From Gammaproteobacteria bacterium (lineage in GTDB: Bacteria > Pseudomonadota > Gammaproteobacteria > Arenicellales > UBA868), in contig JAKUQS010000028.1 of assembly GCA_022451485.1 (NCBI GenBank), positions 1 through 35,602 on the forward strand: a DNA stretch of 35,602 nucleotides, read 5' to 3'. A model generated the notes under the pieces. That model searched no databases and had not been told where the DNA came from. It worked only from the letters and a program-made list of their open reading frames with translations. A program made the position numbers and the translations under genes. The stretch's first letter is position 1. Every line of letters begins with the position of its first letter. Of this stretch, positions 9,101 to 16,685 are shown piece by piece.

Positions 9101-9106
9101 ATTATA
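9101..9106 (-). promoter_or_regulatory. -10 element upstream of yciB
   Basis: A perfect TATAAT on the minus strand about 37 bases before the GTG start of yciB. No good -35 is seen at 16-18 bases, so an activator or a weak promoter is possible. The rest of the gap between yciB and the next gene (9065-9241) holds nothing else I can recognise. Confidence 0.35.
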
Positions 9107-9241
9107 CAAGGTTCACACGCTTATCGTTCAGGCACGGGATGCGACAGGTAGGGGTATTGCGCCTGATGTTAAATCCCAAACAAGCGATAATGCTCATGAC
9201 TGACAGCGACGGAAAATCGAAAGCCAATATGAGGCGGAGTG

Positions 9242-10297
9242 ATGGATGAGATTTTAGTGTGCGCGGCTCACGCTGCATGGCGTTCCAGAGCGGAGCGTTG
9301 GGCGGTGTTGTGTGGGTTTCGTAAAACCCGATTGTTGATCTGCCTCGGTGGGATTTCATTCGTGTGGTCTGTAATGCTGTTCATCGCGTCGATGGAGTTG
9401 AGCGTTGCGGGTGAACAATCCGAAGGGTGCGGTACGACCGTTGTTTGCCAGACGCTTGGAGGGGGCGATGAAGCAACAAGCGGACAGAAAAATGCCGGCG
9501 CGGTTACCCCCAGCGGGAACAAGAAGGATGACAAAGGCAAAGAAAGAGCGCTTGCCGCAGACTCCGCAGAGGGACGATTTTATGTTTATGCCGATGGAAA
9601 AGTGTGCGGCGGAATTTACGAGGGGCGGCAATACAAGGGAGAGTGTGGCGCAGGTAAGTGGTATTCCAAAGTGAAAGTCGCTATGGATGGCGCAGCTTAT
9701 GAGGGCATAGTGCGCAACGCCCATTTTGAGGGATTTGGCACCATACGGTTTGATAGCGGAGCGCTTTACGTTGGGCAATTTAAAATGGATCGCTATCACG
9801 GAAAAGGCACCTATACCTGGCCGGATAAGTCTCAATATAAGGGTCAGTTTCAAAAGGGTAAGCGCCATGGCCAGGGTCGGTTCCAATGGGCCGATGGGGC
9901 GGTGTATGAAGGATCATGGAAGCAAGAGGAAATTCAGGGTAACGGCAAGCTGACGAATCCCGATGGGGGCGTGTATGTCGGAGGATTCAAGAATGGAGTT
10001 TTTTCAGGCAAAGGTTCATTTACCTGGCCGAACGGGAACTCACATAAGGGTAATTACAGCCAAGGAATCGCCCAAGGTTTTGGCAGTCACGTCTACCGTG
10101 ATAACAATAAGTTAATTGGCAAGTACGTCGGTAATTTTGTTGATGGACAGCGGGCGGGGTCCGGTACATTTACCTGGGCGGATGGCAGTTCGTTTGAAGG
10201 GGAGTTTAAGGCTGGACAGCCTTGGTCAGGAACACGACGGAATCGTGTTAGAAAACTTGTGTCCACTTATAAAGCGGGAAAAGAACACGTTAAGTAG
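9242..10297 (+). CDS. Membrane-anchored MORN-repeat protein
   Basis: 351-residue protein with three parts. Residues 1-29 are basic/cytoplasmic-like, and 30-55 form one hydrophobic segment (LLICLGGISFVWSVMLFIA) that could be a signal anchor or an uncleaved signal. Residues 60-110 are a polar linker rich in G, K and D. From about residue 153 to 330 there are seven to eight tandem 23-residue MORN repeats, for example YKGQF..GKRHGQGRF and YVGQF..DRYHGKGTY. MORN repeats are beta-hairpin modules associated with membranes and protein scaffolds; in bacteria their roles are mostly unknown. A GTG one codon upstream is possible, but the ATG at 9242 has GAGG seven bases before it. Possibly operonic with the small gene that follows 34 bases later. 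I cannot assign a specific function. Confidence 0.85.
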   Translation: MDEILVCAAHAAWRSRAERWAVLCGFRKTRLLICLGGISFVWSVMLFIASMELSVAGEQSEGCGTTVVCQTLGGGDEATSGQKNAGAVTPSGNKKDDKGKERALAADSAEGRFYVYADGKVCGGIYEGRQYKGECGAGKWYSKVKVAMDGAAYEGIVRNAHFEGFGTIRFDSGALYVGQFKMDRYHGKGTYTWPDKSQYKGQFQKGKRHGQGRFQWADGAVYEGSWKQEEIQGNGKLTNPDGGVYVGGFKNGVFSGKGSFTWPNGNSHKGNYSQGIAQGFGSHVYRDNNKLIGKYVGNFVDGQRAGSGTFTWADGSSFEGEFKAGQPWSGTRRNRVRKLVSTYKAGKEHVK

Positions 10298-10331
10298 TTC
10301 TCTTTTAGACTGGTCGTGCACAGGAGGGTTG

Positions 10332-10613
10332 ATGGACGTTCAAGAATGGGAGATTTCCTTTGAAGTTTGTTTGCTCATCGAAGGCGTTGAAACTGCGGTA
10401 CGCGGTAGTGTTTTCCGTTGGACACCGACAGAAGAAGAGGCGAGCGAGTTATTTGTTGCCCAATGGAAAAGAACTTTTCGAAAGAATAAGGATTGGTTTG
10501 CCGATCTTGTGTGTGAGGCAACGGGTATCGAAGCGGAGAATGTTCCGAATCTTAAGCCAAGTGGTACCAGTCCCTACTTGGAAATCATCGGCGTGAAGCC
10601 ATCGAAAGCCTAG
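10332..10613 (+). CDS. Small protein of unknown function
   Basis: 93-residue soluble, acidic-leaning protein beginning MDVQEWEISFEVC. I do not recognise it. The start is well supported: AGGAGG stands four bases before the ATG at 10332, whereas the longer open frame (from 10116) overlaps the MORN gene out of frame. It has alternating strand-like segments at the start (WEISFEVCLLIEG, VRGSVFRW), a charged helical middle (EEEASELFVAQWKRTFRKNKDWF) and no signal peptide or membrane helix. It follows the MORN-repeat gene by 34 bases and may be co-expressed with it. Confidence 0.7.
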   Translation: MDVQEWEISFEVCLLIEGVETAVRGSVFRWTPTEEEASELFVAQWKRTFRKNKDWFADLVCEATGIEAENVPNLKPSGTSPYLEIIGVKPSKA

Positions 10614-10758
10614 TGATTTGATCTACCATGGCACCATTTGGTTTAGATGGAGTCCCTTTCGTAATGATCGGCGAGGTTAACCGGTTTCGCAGTCAGGTGT
10701 GGCCAGGATCATTGATCTTATGACTTGTAACACGCTTCTTCTATTGACGGTCTAAAAC

Positions 10759-11604
10759 GTGAGCCTGGTTTCGGAACCGATCTCTTTTTCATCTGTGTCG
10801 CCTAATGCCATTGCCAGTTATCAGCGCAACGGAGTCGTGTGCCTACGTGGCCTGGTCGCACCGAAGTGGATAGAGAAGGCGCGGTGTGGTGTGCTCCGAA
10901 ATCTGTCCCAGCCGGGTCGATTTTTTAGAGACCACACGCCCCCCGGGTCACCGGGTCGCTATGTGTTTGATTATTGGACGTGGCCTGATATTCCAGAGTT
11001 TCGCGAGGTGATCTTTGATTCACCGTTGGCAGGAATCTCGAGTCAGTTGATGGGCTCGCGCTACGTTAATCTCGTTATGGATAATTGGTTCATGCGCGAA
11101 ATCGGAGCGACTACGGCAGCCCCTTGGCATCATGATGAGCCGTATTTTGATTTTACCGGGCGATTGTGTGTCGTTTGGTTGCCCCTTGAGGCGGCGCCTA
11201 AATCAGAAGGGTTGACCTTTGTCAGGGGCTCGCACCGTTGGGATCAGTTGTTTGTTGCACCTGAATTCAGCGCGAATGTACCGTTCGTCTGTTCCGGTGA
11301 TGCTTATAGCCCGGTGCCGGATATCGACGCCGAACCGAATTCGTATGAATTGCTTTCCTGGGCAGTGGGGTTGGGTGATTGCTTGGTATTCGATTTTCGT
11401 ACTCTGCATTCGATTACTGGGAGATCGTCCCCGGCGTCATCCACGCAGCGACGATTGTCACTTCGCTTTGGCTCGGAGACAGCGATTTTTAAGCCTCGGG
11501 GGAGATGGACTGAGGAGACTTCCACGTATGTAATCAATCAGGGACAGAAAGTGGATGCGCCGATTGATTGTCCTTTGATGCCAAGGATATGGATGAACTC
11601 ATAA
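10759..11604 (+). CDS. Phytanoyl-CoA dioxygenase (PhyH) family protein
   Basis: 281-residue Fe(II)/2-oxoglutarate-dependent oxygenase of the PhyH family. The metal triad is visible: H124-x-D126 in PWHHDEPYF, and distal H217 in FDFRTLHSITG. R231/R232 follow at the place expected to bind 2-oxoglutarate. The double-stranded beta-helix core VVWLPLEAAPKSEGLTFVRGSHRW is typical. The family hydroxylates many small molecules, so the substrate is open. The start is a GTG at 10759 without a convincing ribosome site. The homologous region begins at AIASYQRNGVVCLRGLV, so a start slightly further in is possible. It stands alone between the MORN pair and the tRNA gene. Confidence 0.88.
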   Translation: MSLVSEPISFSSVSPNAIASYQRNGVVCLRGLVAPKWIEKARCGVLRNLSQPGRFFRDHTPPGSPGRYVFDYWTWPDIPEFREVIFDSPLAGISSQLMGSRYVNLVMDNWFMREIGATTAAPWHHDEPYFDFTGRLCVVWLPLEAAPKSEGLTFVRGSHRWDQLFVAPEFSANVPFVCSGDAYSPVPDIDAEPNSYELLSWAVGLGDCLVFDFRTLHSITGRSSPASSTQRRLSLRFGSETAIFKPRGRWTEETSTYVINQGQKVDAPIDCPLMPRIWMNS

Positions 11605-11801
11605 CATGACAGGTCTGCTCGAAGTCGGCATAGCGCGGTGTTCGTGAATGTGGCTCGAGTAACGGGAGCGATCCGCTGAGGCTGGGCTGAGTAGAAGAGC
11701 GCTCGTTAGATTCAAAAGAGACGGGGTCGAGGGGAATACGCACGAAACGTGGTGAGGAAGGATTAGAGGTAGAATGTTAGTGATTGAATGGTTTGATCAT
11801 T

Positions 11802-11888
11802 GCCCGAGTGATGAAACTGGTAGACGTGCTGGATTCAAAATCCAGTGGGGGCAACCCCGTGTCGGTTCGACTCCGACCTCGGGCACCA
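11802..11888 (+). tRNA. tRNA-Leu (anticodon CAA)
   Basis: The 7-base acceptor stem GCCCGAG pairs with CTCGGGC. The anticodon arm CTGGA-TTCAAAA-TCCAG gives anticodon CAA, which reads UUG. A long variable arm (TGGGGGCAACCCC region) marks a class II tRNA, and the T arm has GGTTCGACTCC. The 3' ACCA is encoded in the DNA. Its identity as leucine follows from the anticodon and long variable arm. No integrase or duplicated tRNA end is visible nearby. Confidence 0.95.
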
Positions 11889-12078
11889 TCACCCTTTGTT
11901 ACCACCGCGTCTTTAAAAACCCCTTACGTTTTAAAACGTTCTTGTGTATTCAGGCATATCTCGGTGTATCGCCCGAAAGGCACCCTAGTTTGGCATCAGG
12001 CAATGCATGAGAATAGACGACTAACTTACTGATAATAAATTTAATTCCTTTCCCCGTAGGTTGAATTTCTGGTGGTGA

Positions 12079-12561
12079 CTACACGCCACGATGGGGTTTT
12101 TTCAGATCGGTAAAACGAGCGGAGGTCAGGCGGGCCAGGTCATCTGCCGCCAGTTCAATTTCAAGGCCGCGTCTACCGGCGCTGACAAAAACCGTATTGA
12201 AAGACTGTGCCGACGCATCGATCAGCAGTGGTAGCTGACGCTTGTGTCCAAGTGGGCTGATACCTCCAATGGGGTACCCGCTGATGCGCATCGCTTCTGC
12301 CGGGTCCGCCATCCAAGCTTTTTTTACCCCGATGATCCTGGCGCAGGCCTTGAGGTCAAGCTCGTGGGTTACAGGCAATGCGGCAACCGCAAACCCGTCC
12401 TGAGGCATTTCGAAAATTAGCGTCTTGAATACACGGGCTGGATCTAGGGAAAGTTTTTCCACTGCTTCAAGTCCGTAGGCAGGCGCCGTAGTGTCGTGTT
12501 CGTACTGCATTAGCCGGAACGCGATTTTTGCCTTTGTTGCGATTATGATGGCCGGCGTCAT
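12079..12561 (-). CDS. ybaK: Cys-tRNA(Pro)/Cys-tRNA(Cys) deacylase, YbaK/EbsC type
   Basis: 160-residue protein of the YbaK editing-domain family. It clears Cys (and similar small amino acids) mischarged onto tRNA-Pro by prolyl-tRNA synthetase. Family landmarks are the early helix with T.A...[56 protein letters not shown], and [18 protein letters not shown]. The lysine of FKTL is the conserved functional residue of the family. Length is normal. It is divergent from the enolase-superfamily gene at 12583 with only 21 bases between starts, so the two share a control region. Confidence 0.93.
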   Translation of the reverse strand: MTPAIIIATKAKIAFRLMQYEHDTTAPAYGLEAVEKLSLDPARVFKTLIFEMPQDGFAVAALPVTHELDLKACARIIGVKKAWMADPAEAMRISGYPIGGISPLGHKRQLPLLIDASAQSFNTVFVSAGRRGLEIELAADDLARLTSARFTDLKKPHRGV

Positions 12562-12582
12562 CGGTCTGGAAACCCTGCTGTC

Positions 12583-13740
12583 ATGATGAGGACTACTATA
12601 GCCATTTCCGGTAATGCAGATACCGGCCCCGTTATTACCCGAGTCGAGACTTTCTCGAAAGAGTTTTTATCGTTTGTTCGAGTGGTTGCAGAGGATGGTA
12701 GCGAAGGGTGGGGCCAGGTTGCGCCTTACCATGCTGACATTACCGCCCAAATATTGCATCGCCAGATAGCGCCTTGGGTGTTGGGGCGCGATGCCAATGA
12801 TATTCACGGCCTGGTCGAGATAATTCCCGAGCGGGAGCATAAGTTTCCCGGCTCGTATCTCCGTCGGGCGCTAGCCGGTGTGGAGACGGCACTATGGGAT
12901 CGCAGAGGGAAAGTGCAAGAGAAGAGTGTGTGCGAGTTGCTGGGAGGCCGTCCTGGCCCGCTTCGGACCTATGCATCCAGTATGCGTCGTGACATACAGC
13001 CTGAGGATGAGGCGGCGCGACTGATGCGTTTGCGGGATCGTTTCGGATTTGATGCATTCAAGTTTCGAGTCGGCGCCGAGTGTGGTCACGATGTTGATGA
13101 ATGGCCGGGGAGAACGGAGGCGATTGTGCCGACGGTTCGCCGGTTATTGGGTGCAGAGGTTGACCTGTTGGTTGATGGGAATAGCGGGTTTTCACCGGAA
13201 CGAGCCATCACCGTTGGTCATATGTTGGAAGACGAGGGTGTCATCCATTTCGAGGAGCCCTGCCTATACTGGGAGTTAGAGCAGACCCGCCAAGTTACTG
13301 AGGCCCTGTCGCTCGATGTCGCCGGTGGAGAGCAGGATTGTGATCTCTCGACTTGGCAACGGATTATCGAGCGAAGGGTAGTGAACATAGTGCAGCCCGA
13401 TGTTTGTTATCTAGGCGGTATGTTGCGCTCCCTGCAGGTGGCTGAACTGGCCGCTGAATCTGACATACCGTGCACGCCTCATAGCGCTAATCTATCGATG
13501 GTAACGCTATTCACTATGCACCTGTTACGCGCGGTCGATCATCCTGGAAAATATCTCGAGTTCTCGATTGAGGGAGCAGATTACTATCCCTGGCAAGAGA
13601 ATCTGTTCGTAGAAAGTCCCTATGCGATAGATGACGGCAAAGTGGCTGTCTCTGATCTGCCTGGATGGGGGGTTGATATTCATCCAGACTGGTTCGTTGG
13701 ATCGATTCAGCAGGTCACCACACAAGCCGACGTGACCTAG
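12583..13740 (+). CDS. Enolase-superfamily enzyme, mandelate racemase/acid-sugar dehydratase-like
   Basis: 385-residue enzyme with the enolase-superfamily capping domain (1-130) and a TIM barrel. Metal ligands are D198 (in DGNSGF), E224 (FEEP) and E250 (GGEQD). A catalytic-type histidine, H300 (TPHSANLS), pairs with D273 (QPDVC). This D/E/E plus His-Asp set resembles the mandelate racemase subgroup. At the second barrel strand the usual KxK is K160-x-R162, so one of the two lysine bases is replaced by arginine. That fits a dehydratase or one-base epimerase better than a two-base racemase. It heads the plus-strand gene series with an oxidase, an M81 peptidase and an oligopeptide importer. Substrate unknown; it should be an acid with a proton alpha to a carboxylate. 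Confidence 0.87.
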   Translation: MMRTTIAISGNADTGPVITRVETFSKEFLSFVRVVAEDGSEGWGQVAPYHADITAQILHRQIAPWVLGRDANDIHGLVEIIPEREHKFPGSYLRRALAGVETALWDRRGKVQEKSVCELLGGRPGPLRTYASSMRRDIQPEDEAARLMRLRDRFGFDAFKFRVGAECGHDVDEWPGRTEAIVPTVRRLLGAEVDLLVDGNSGFSPERAITVGHMLEDEGVIHFEEPCLYWELEQTRQVTEALSLDVAGGEQDCDLSTWQRIIERRVVNIVQPDVCYLGGMLRSLQVAELAAESDIPCTPHSANLSMVTLFTMHLLRAVDHPGKYLEFSIEGADYYPWQENLFVESPYAIDDGKVAVSDLPGWGVDIHPDWFVGSIQQVTTQADVT

Positions 13741-13749
13741 AGCGCGTCG

Positions 13750-15060
13750 GTGTCACTCACTTTGCCGAAGATGTTTACGGATGATTTCAGATCGGAGCCT
13801 TATTGGTGGACCGGAACTCCCCGTTTGATTGCTGATGACGCCGCATTGCCTCGTCGGGTGGATGTGTTGGTCATCGGATCGGGCTACACGGGGCTATGTG
13901 CCGCTCTGCAGACGGTGCGCGGCGGGCGTTCAACGGTAGTCATTGATGCAGAGGATATTGGTTGGGGCTGCAGTTCCCGCAACGGTGGGCAGGTCAGTAC
14001 TGGGATTAAGCCGGATTTCGTCGCTTTGTCAAAACGCTATGGGGAAACTAAAGCGCGGGCGGTGCTGGGCGAGGGTGCGCGTGCCCTCCGGTGGATGGGG
14101 CAGTTTGTAAGAGAAGAACATCTGAATTGTGACTTTGTTGAGTGTGGTCGATTTCACGGTGCGCACAGCAGCCGGCAGTTTGACCAGATGCGGCGTCGAC
14201 TGGAGCGGCAGCCTGCTGATGTTCGTCCGGAGGCTCATATTGTTTCGCGCGCGGAACAATCAAGTGAGATTAATACTGATTACTATCATGGTGGTGTCGT
14301 CTTTGAGCGCCATGGTGCTTTGGATCCGGGCGCTTACCATCAAGGACTGCTGGAACGGGTAAAGGCCAGTGGTGTTCACGTCGTCGGATGTTGCGCTGCG
14401 CTCTCGATCGAGAAACAGCGGGGGTCATCAAAGTTTATCGTACTAACGGCCCGTGGCGTGATTGAGGCTAATGATGTGATCATCGCGACTGGCGGCTACA
14501 CGGGTGCTTTAACACCGTGGCAACAACGGCGGGTAATACCTATTGGTAGCTACATCATCGCAACGGAAGATCTAGGCAGTTGCGCGAATGAACTCATTCC
14601 GAAAAATCGAGTGATTACCGACACCCGTCGCGTGGTGGTTTATTACCGCTTGTCGCCTGATGGTCGGCGCTTACTATTTGGTGGGCGTGTTTCATTAAAC
14701 GAACAGAATCCACGCCGCTGCGCACCACGGCTTTATCAGCAGATGTTAACGATTTTTCCACAATTGCGTTCCGTGAGGATCAGTCATGCCTGGATGGGAT
14801 TTGTAGGTTGGACTTTTGAGCATTTGCCGCATCTGGGGCGACACGAGGGGTTATGGTATTCACTGGGTTATTGTGGTTCGGGTGTGGCCACCGCAAGTTA
14901 TTTTGGTACCCGTCTGGGTCAGCAGGTGCTCGGATTCGATGAAGGAAAAACTGCACTTGATGATCTGCCTTTTAACACGCGCCCATTTTATTACGGGGCA
15001 CCCTGGTTTTTGGGTGCGTCCGTATGGTGGTATCGCCAACTGGATCGAACAGGCATATGA
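13750..15060 (+). CDS. FAD-dependent amine/amino-acid oxidoreductase (DAO family, PuuB-like)
   Basis: 436-residue flavoprotein of the D-amino-acid oxidase fold. The ADP-binding loop is at residues 37-50 (VDVLVIGSGYTGLC), followed by the acidic strand end VVIDAEDIGWGCSSRNGGQ. This last motif is shared with gamma-glutamylputrescine oxidase, sarcosine oxidase-like and OoxB-type enzymes. The N-terminus YWWTGTPRL is also PuuB-like. Late features include DGRRLLFGGR and GYCGSGVATASYFG near the FAD. Expected chemistry is oxidation of a secondary or primary amine to an imine. It starts with GTG nine bases after the enolase-superfamily gene, with no clear ribosome site, and overlaps the next gene by ATGA. 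Translation is therefore probably coupled. Confidence 0.9.
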   Translation: MSLTLPKMFTDDFRSEPYWWTGTPRLIADDAALPRRVDVLVIGSGYTGLCAALQTVRGGRSTVVIDAEDIGWGCSSRNGGQVSTGIKPDFVALSKRYGETKARAVLGEGARALRWMGQFVREEHLNCDFVECGRFHGAHSSRQFDQMRRRLERQPADVRPEAHIVSRAEQSSEINTDYYHGGVVFERHGALDPGAYHQGLLERVKASGVHVVGCCAALSIEKQRGSSKFIVLTARGVIEANDVIIATGGYTGALTPWQQRRVIPIGSYIIATEDLGSCANELIPKNRVITDTRRVVVYYRLSPDGRRLLFGGRVSLNEQNPRRCAPRLYQQMLTIFPQLRSVRISHAWMGFVGWTFEHLPHLGRHEGLWYSLGYCGSGVATASYFGTRLGQQVLGFDEGKTALDDLPFNTRPFYYGAPWFLGASVWWYRQLDRTGI

Positions 15061-16595
15061 CAATAAAGAGAATTGCAATTTGTGGTTTTAACCTGGAATC
15101 CAATCGCTTCGCTCCGACGTGCACTCGTCGCGACTTTGAGGAGAGCATGTATCTGCGCGGCGATGAAATCAGTATAGAAGCTCGGGCCGAGTATCCCCGC
15201 TTGCATCTCGGTGTTAGTGGGTTTTACCAGATGATGGATGATTGTTTTAACGGTGCGAAGGGGTGGTGTCCTGTTCCGACGGTGTTGGTGGGTTCAACCC
15301 CTGCCGGAGCAGTTGAAGAGTCATTTTTTCTAGAATTTCTTGAGGAATTACGTGATGGACTTGCCAAGGCCGGCCCGCTCGATGGTGTCTATGTGTGTCA
15401 GCATGGTGCGGCGATTGCGACGCATACGCATGATCCAGACGGGGATATGTTTCGTTTGATCAGGGAGGTGGTTGGGTCTGATGTGCCAGTGGTCGCTACG
15501 CTTGACTTACACGCGAATGTGTCTGAGGAGATGGTGGAGGCAACCGATTTGCTGGTGGCTTATCGCACGAATCCCCACGTCGATGTTTATGAGCGTGGTC
15601 AGGAGGCAGCTGCCGGTCTGTTAGAGATATTTGATGGCATGCGGCCAAAAAGTTTTCGTGTGCGCCTGCCACTGGTGGCCCCATCGGTAACGCAATTAAC
15701 CGCCGATGGATATCCTTATGGTGATTTGATTCGTCTGGGCCAGTCAAGAATCGATGATGTCGTAATGAACGTGAGTATCTTGGGGGGATTCGCATTTGGC
15801 GATACACCGAAAAATGGCATGACGATTGTGGTGACCACTCGAAATAATTCTGATCGTGCACGCCAGCTTGCTTTGGAGCTGGCCTCAGCCGCGTGGAATG
15901 ATCGGCATCGTTATCGGCCCAAGATGATTTCCTTGGATGCAGCCGTTGCGCGGGCTCAGGAAGTCAGTTCCGATCATAGTCAGCCGGCCGTATTGTTTGC
16001 CGATCCGGCGGACAATCCGGGTGGCGGCGGGCGCGGTAATACCACCCATATTCTTCGCGCATTTTTGGCGGCCGAAGTCAGCGGTTGCGCTCTTGCCGTA
16101 TTCTATGATCGGGCAGCGGTGGCGGCCGCATTTGCGGCAGGCGTGGGAGCGAAACTGTCGATCACATTGAATAGCCAGGAAGCCAGTTCATTTTCTGACC
16201 GCCTCGATGTGGAGGTAACTGTTGAGCGATTGTCAGATGGTGTTTTTGTCGGTGAGTACGGAATGGTCGCAGGTAAGACGGTTACCACAGGCCCCACAGC
16301 GGTTCTTGTTGTCGGTGGCATTCGTGTGGTGGTTATCTCTAATCGACAGCAGTGTCTGTCTACCGATTACCTGCAGGCGTTTGGCATCGAAGCCGCGGAA
16401 TGCCGCTCTATTGTGGTCAAAAGCCGTGGTCATTTTCGTGCCGGATTCCTGCATCTTTTCGAGCCCAAGCAGGTTCTTGAGATTGATGTTCCCGGGCTCA
16501 CCTCACCAAACTTGGCCGGTTTCGATTGGTCCTACTTGCCGCGGCCCGTCTTTCCCTTGGATGAGGACGCACAATGGTCGCCAGATGGGATTTAG
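15057..16595 (+). CDS. M81 family metallopeptidase (MlrC-like)
   Basis: 512-residue protein of the M81/MlrC family, named for the enzyme that cleaves linear microcystin peptides. N-terminal domain motifs include AICGFNLESNRFAP, QHGAA (115-119), LDLHANV (149-155, likely metal ligands D150 and H152) and YRTNPHVDVYERG (169-181, with H174). The C-terminal domain has DPADNPGGGGRGNTT and KSRGHFRAGF. Most members have no known substrate. I start at the ATG at 15057, which overlaps the oxidase stop by ATGA, rather than 11 codons upstream. It probably works on a peptide, lactam or N-acyl bond in the compound brought in by the downstream importer. No signal peptide, so cytoplasmic. Confidence 0.9.
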   Translation: MTIKRIAICGFNLESNRFAPTCTRRDFEESMYLRGDEISIEARAEYPRLHLGVSGFYQMMDDCFNGAKGWCPVPTVLVGSTPAGAVEESFFLEFLEELRDGLAKAGPLDGVYVCQHGAAIATHTHDPDGDMFRLIREVVGSDVPVVATLDLHANVSEEMVEATDLLVAYRTNPHVDVYERGQEAAAGLLEIFDGMRPKSFRVRLPLVAPSVTQLTADGYPYGDLIRLGQSRIDDVVMNVSILGGFAFGDTPKNGMTIVVTTRNNSDRARQLALELASAAWNDRHRYRPKMISLDAAVARAQEVSSDHSQPAVLFADPADNPGGGGRGNTTHILRAFLAAEVSGCALAVFYDRAAVAAAFAAGVGAKLSITLNSQEASSFSDRLDVEVTVERLSDGVFVGEYGMVAGKTVTTGPTAVLVVGGIRVVVISNRQQCLSTDYLQAFGIEAAECRSIVVKSRGHFRAGFLHLFEPKQVLEIDVPGLTSPNLAGFDWSYLPRPVFPLDEDAQWSPDGI

Positions 16596-16685
16596 TCTTC
16601 AGCCGAGGATCCATAATCCCACATAATTCGTGCTACATTGGCCGAGCTAAATAACTCGTTATTTTCACGGAGGAGCAAACAACTA

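Noticed and set aside
9356..9886. 176-residue minus-strand reading frame opposite the MORN gene
   Set aside because: Lies opposite the MORN repeats, whose regular 23-residue period proves the plus-strand frame.
11534..11743. Small minus-strand reading frame between the PhyH gene and tRNA-Leu
   Set aside because: No ribosome site, no recognisable motif and partial overlap with the PhyH gene end.
11925..11942. AT-rich palindrome ACGTTTTAAAACGT as a tRNA terminator
   Set aside because: It is a self-complementary AT-rich palindrome with no loop, no GC stem and no T-run after it, so not a convincing intrinsic terminator.
11802..12078. Integration site at the 3' end of tRNA-Leu
   Set aside because: No integrase, no direct repeat of the tRNA end seen within the window, and normal housekeeping ybaK follows.
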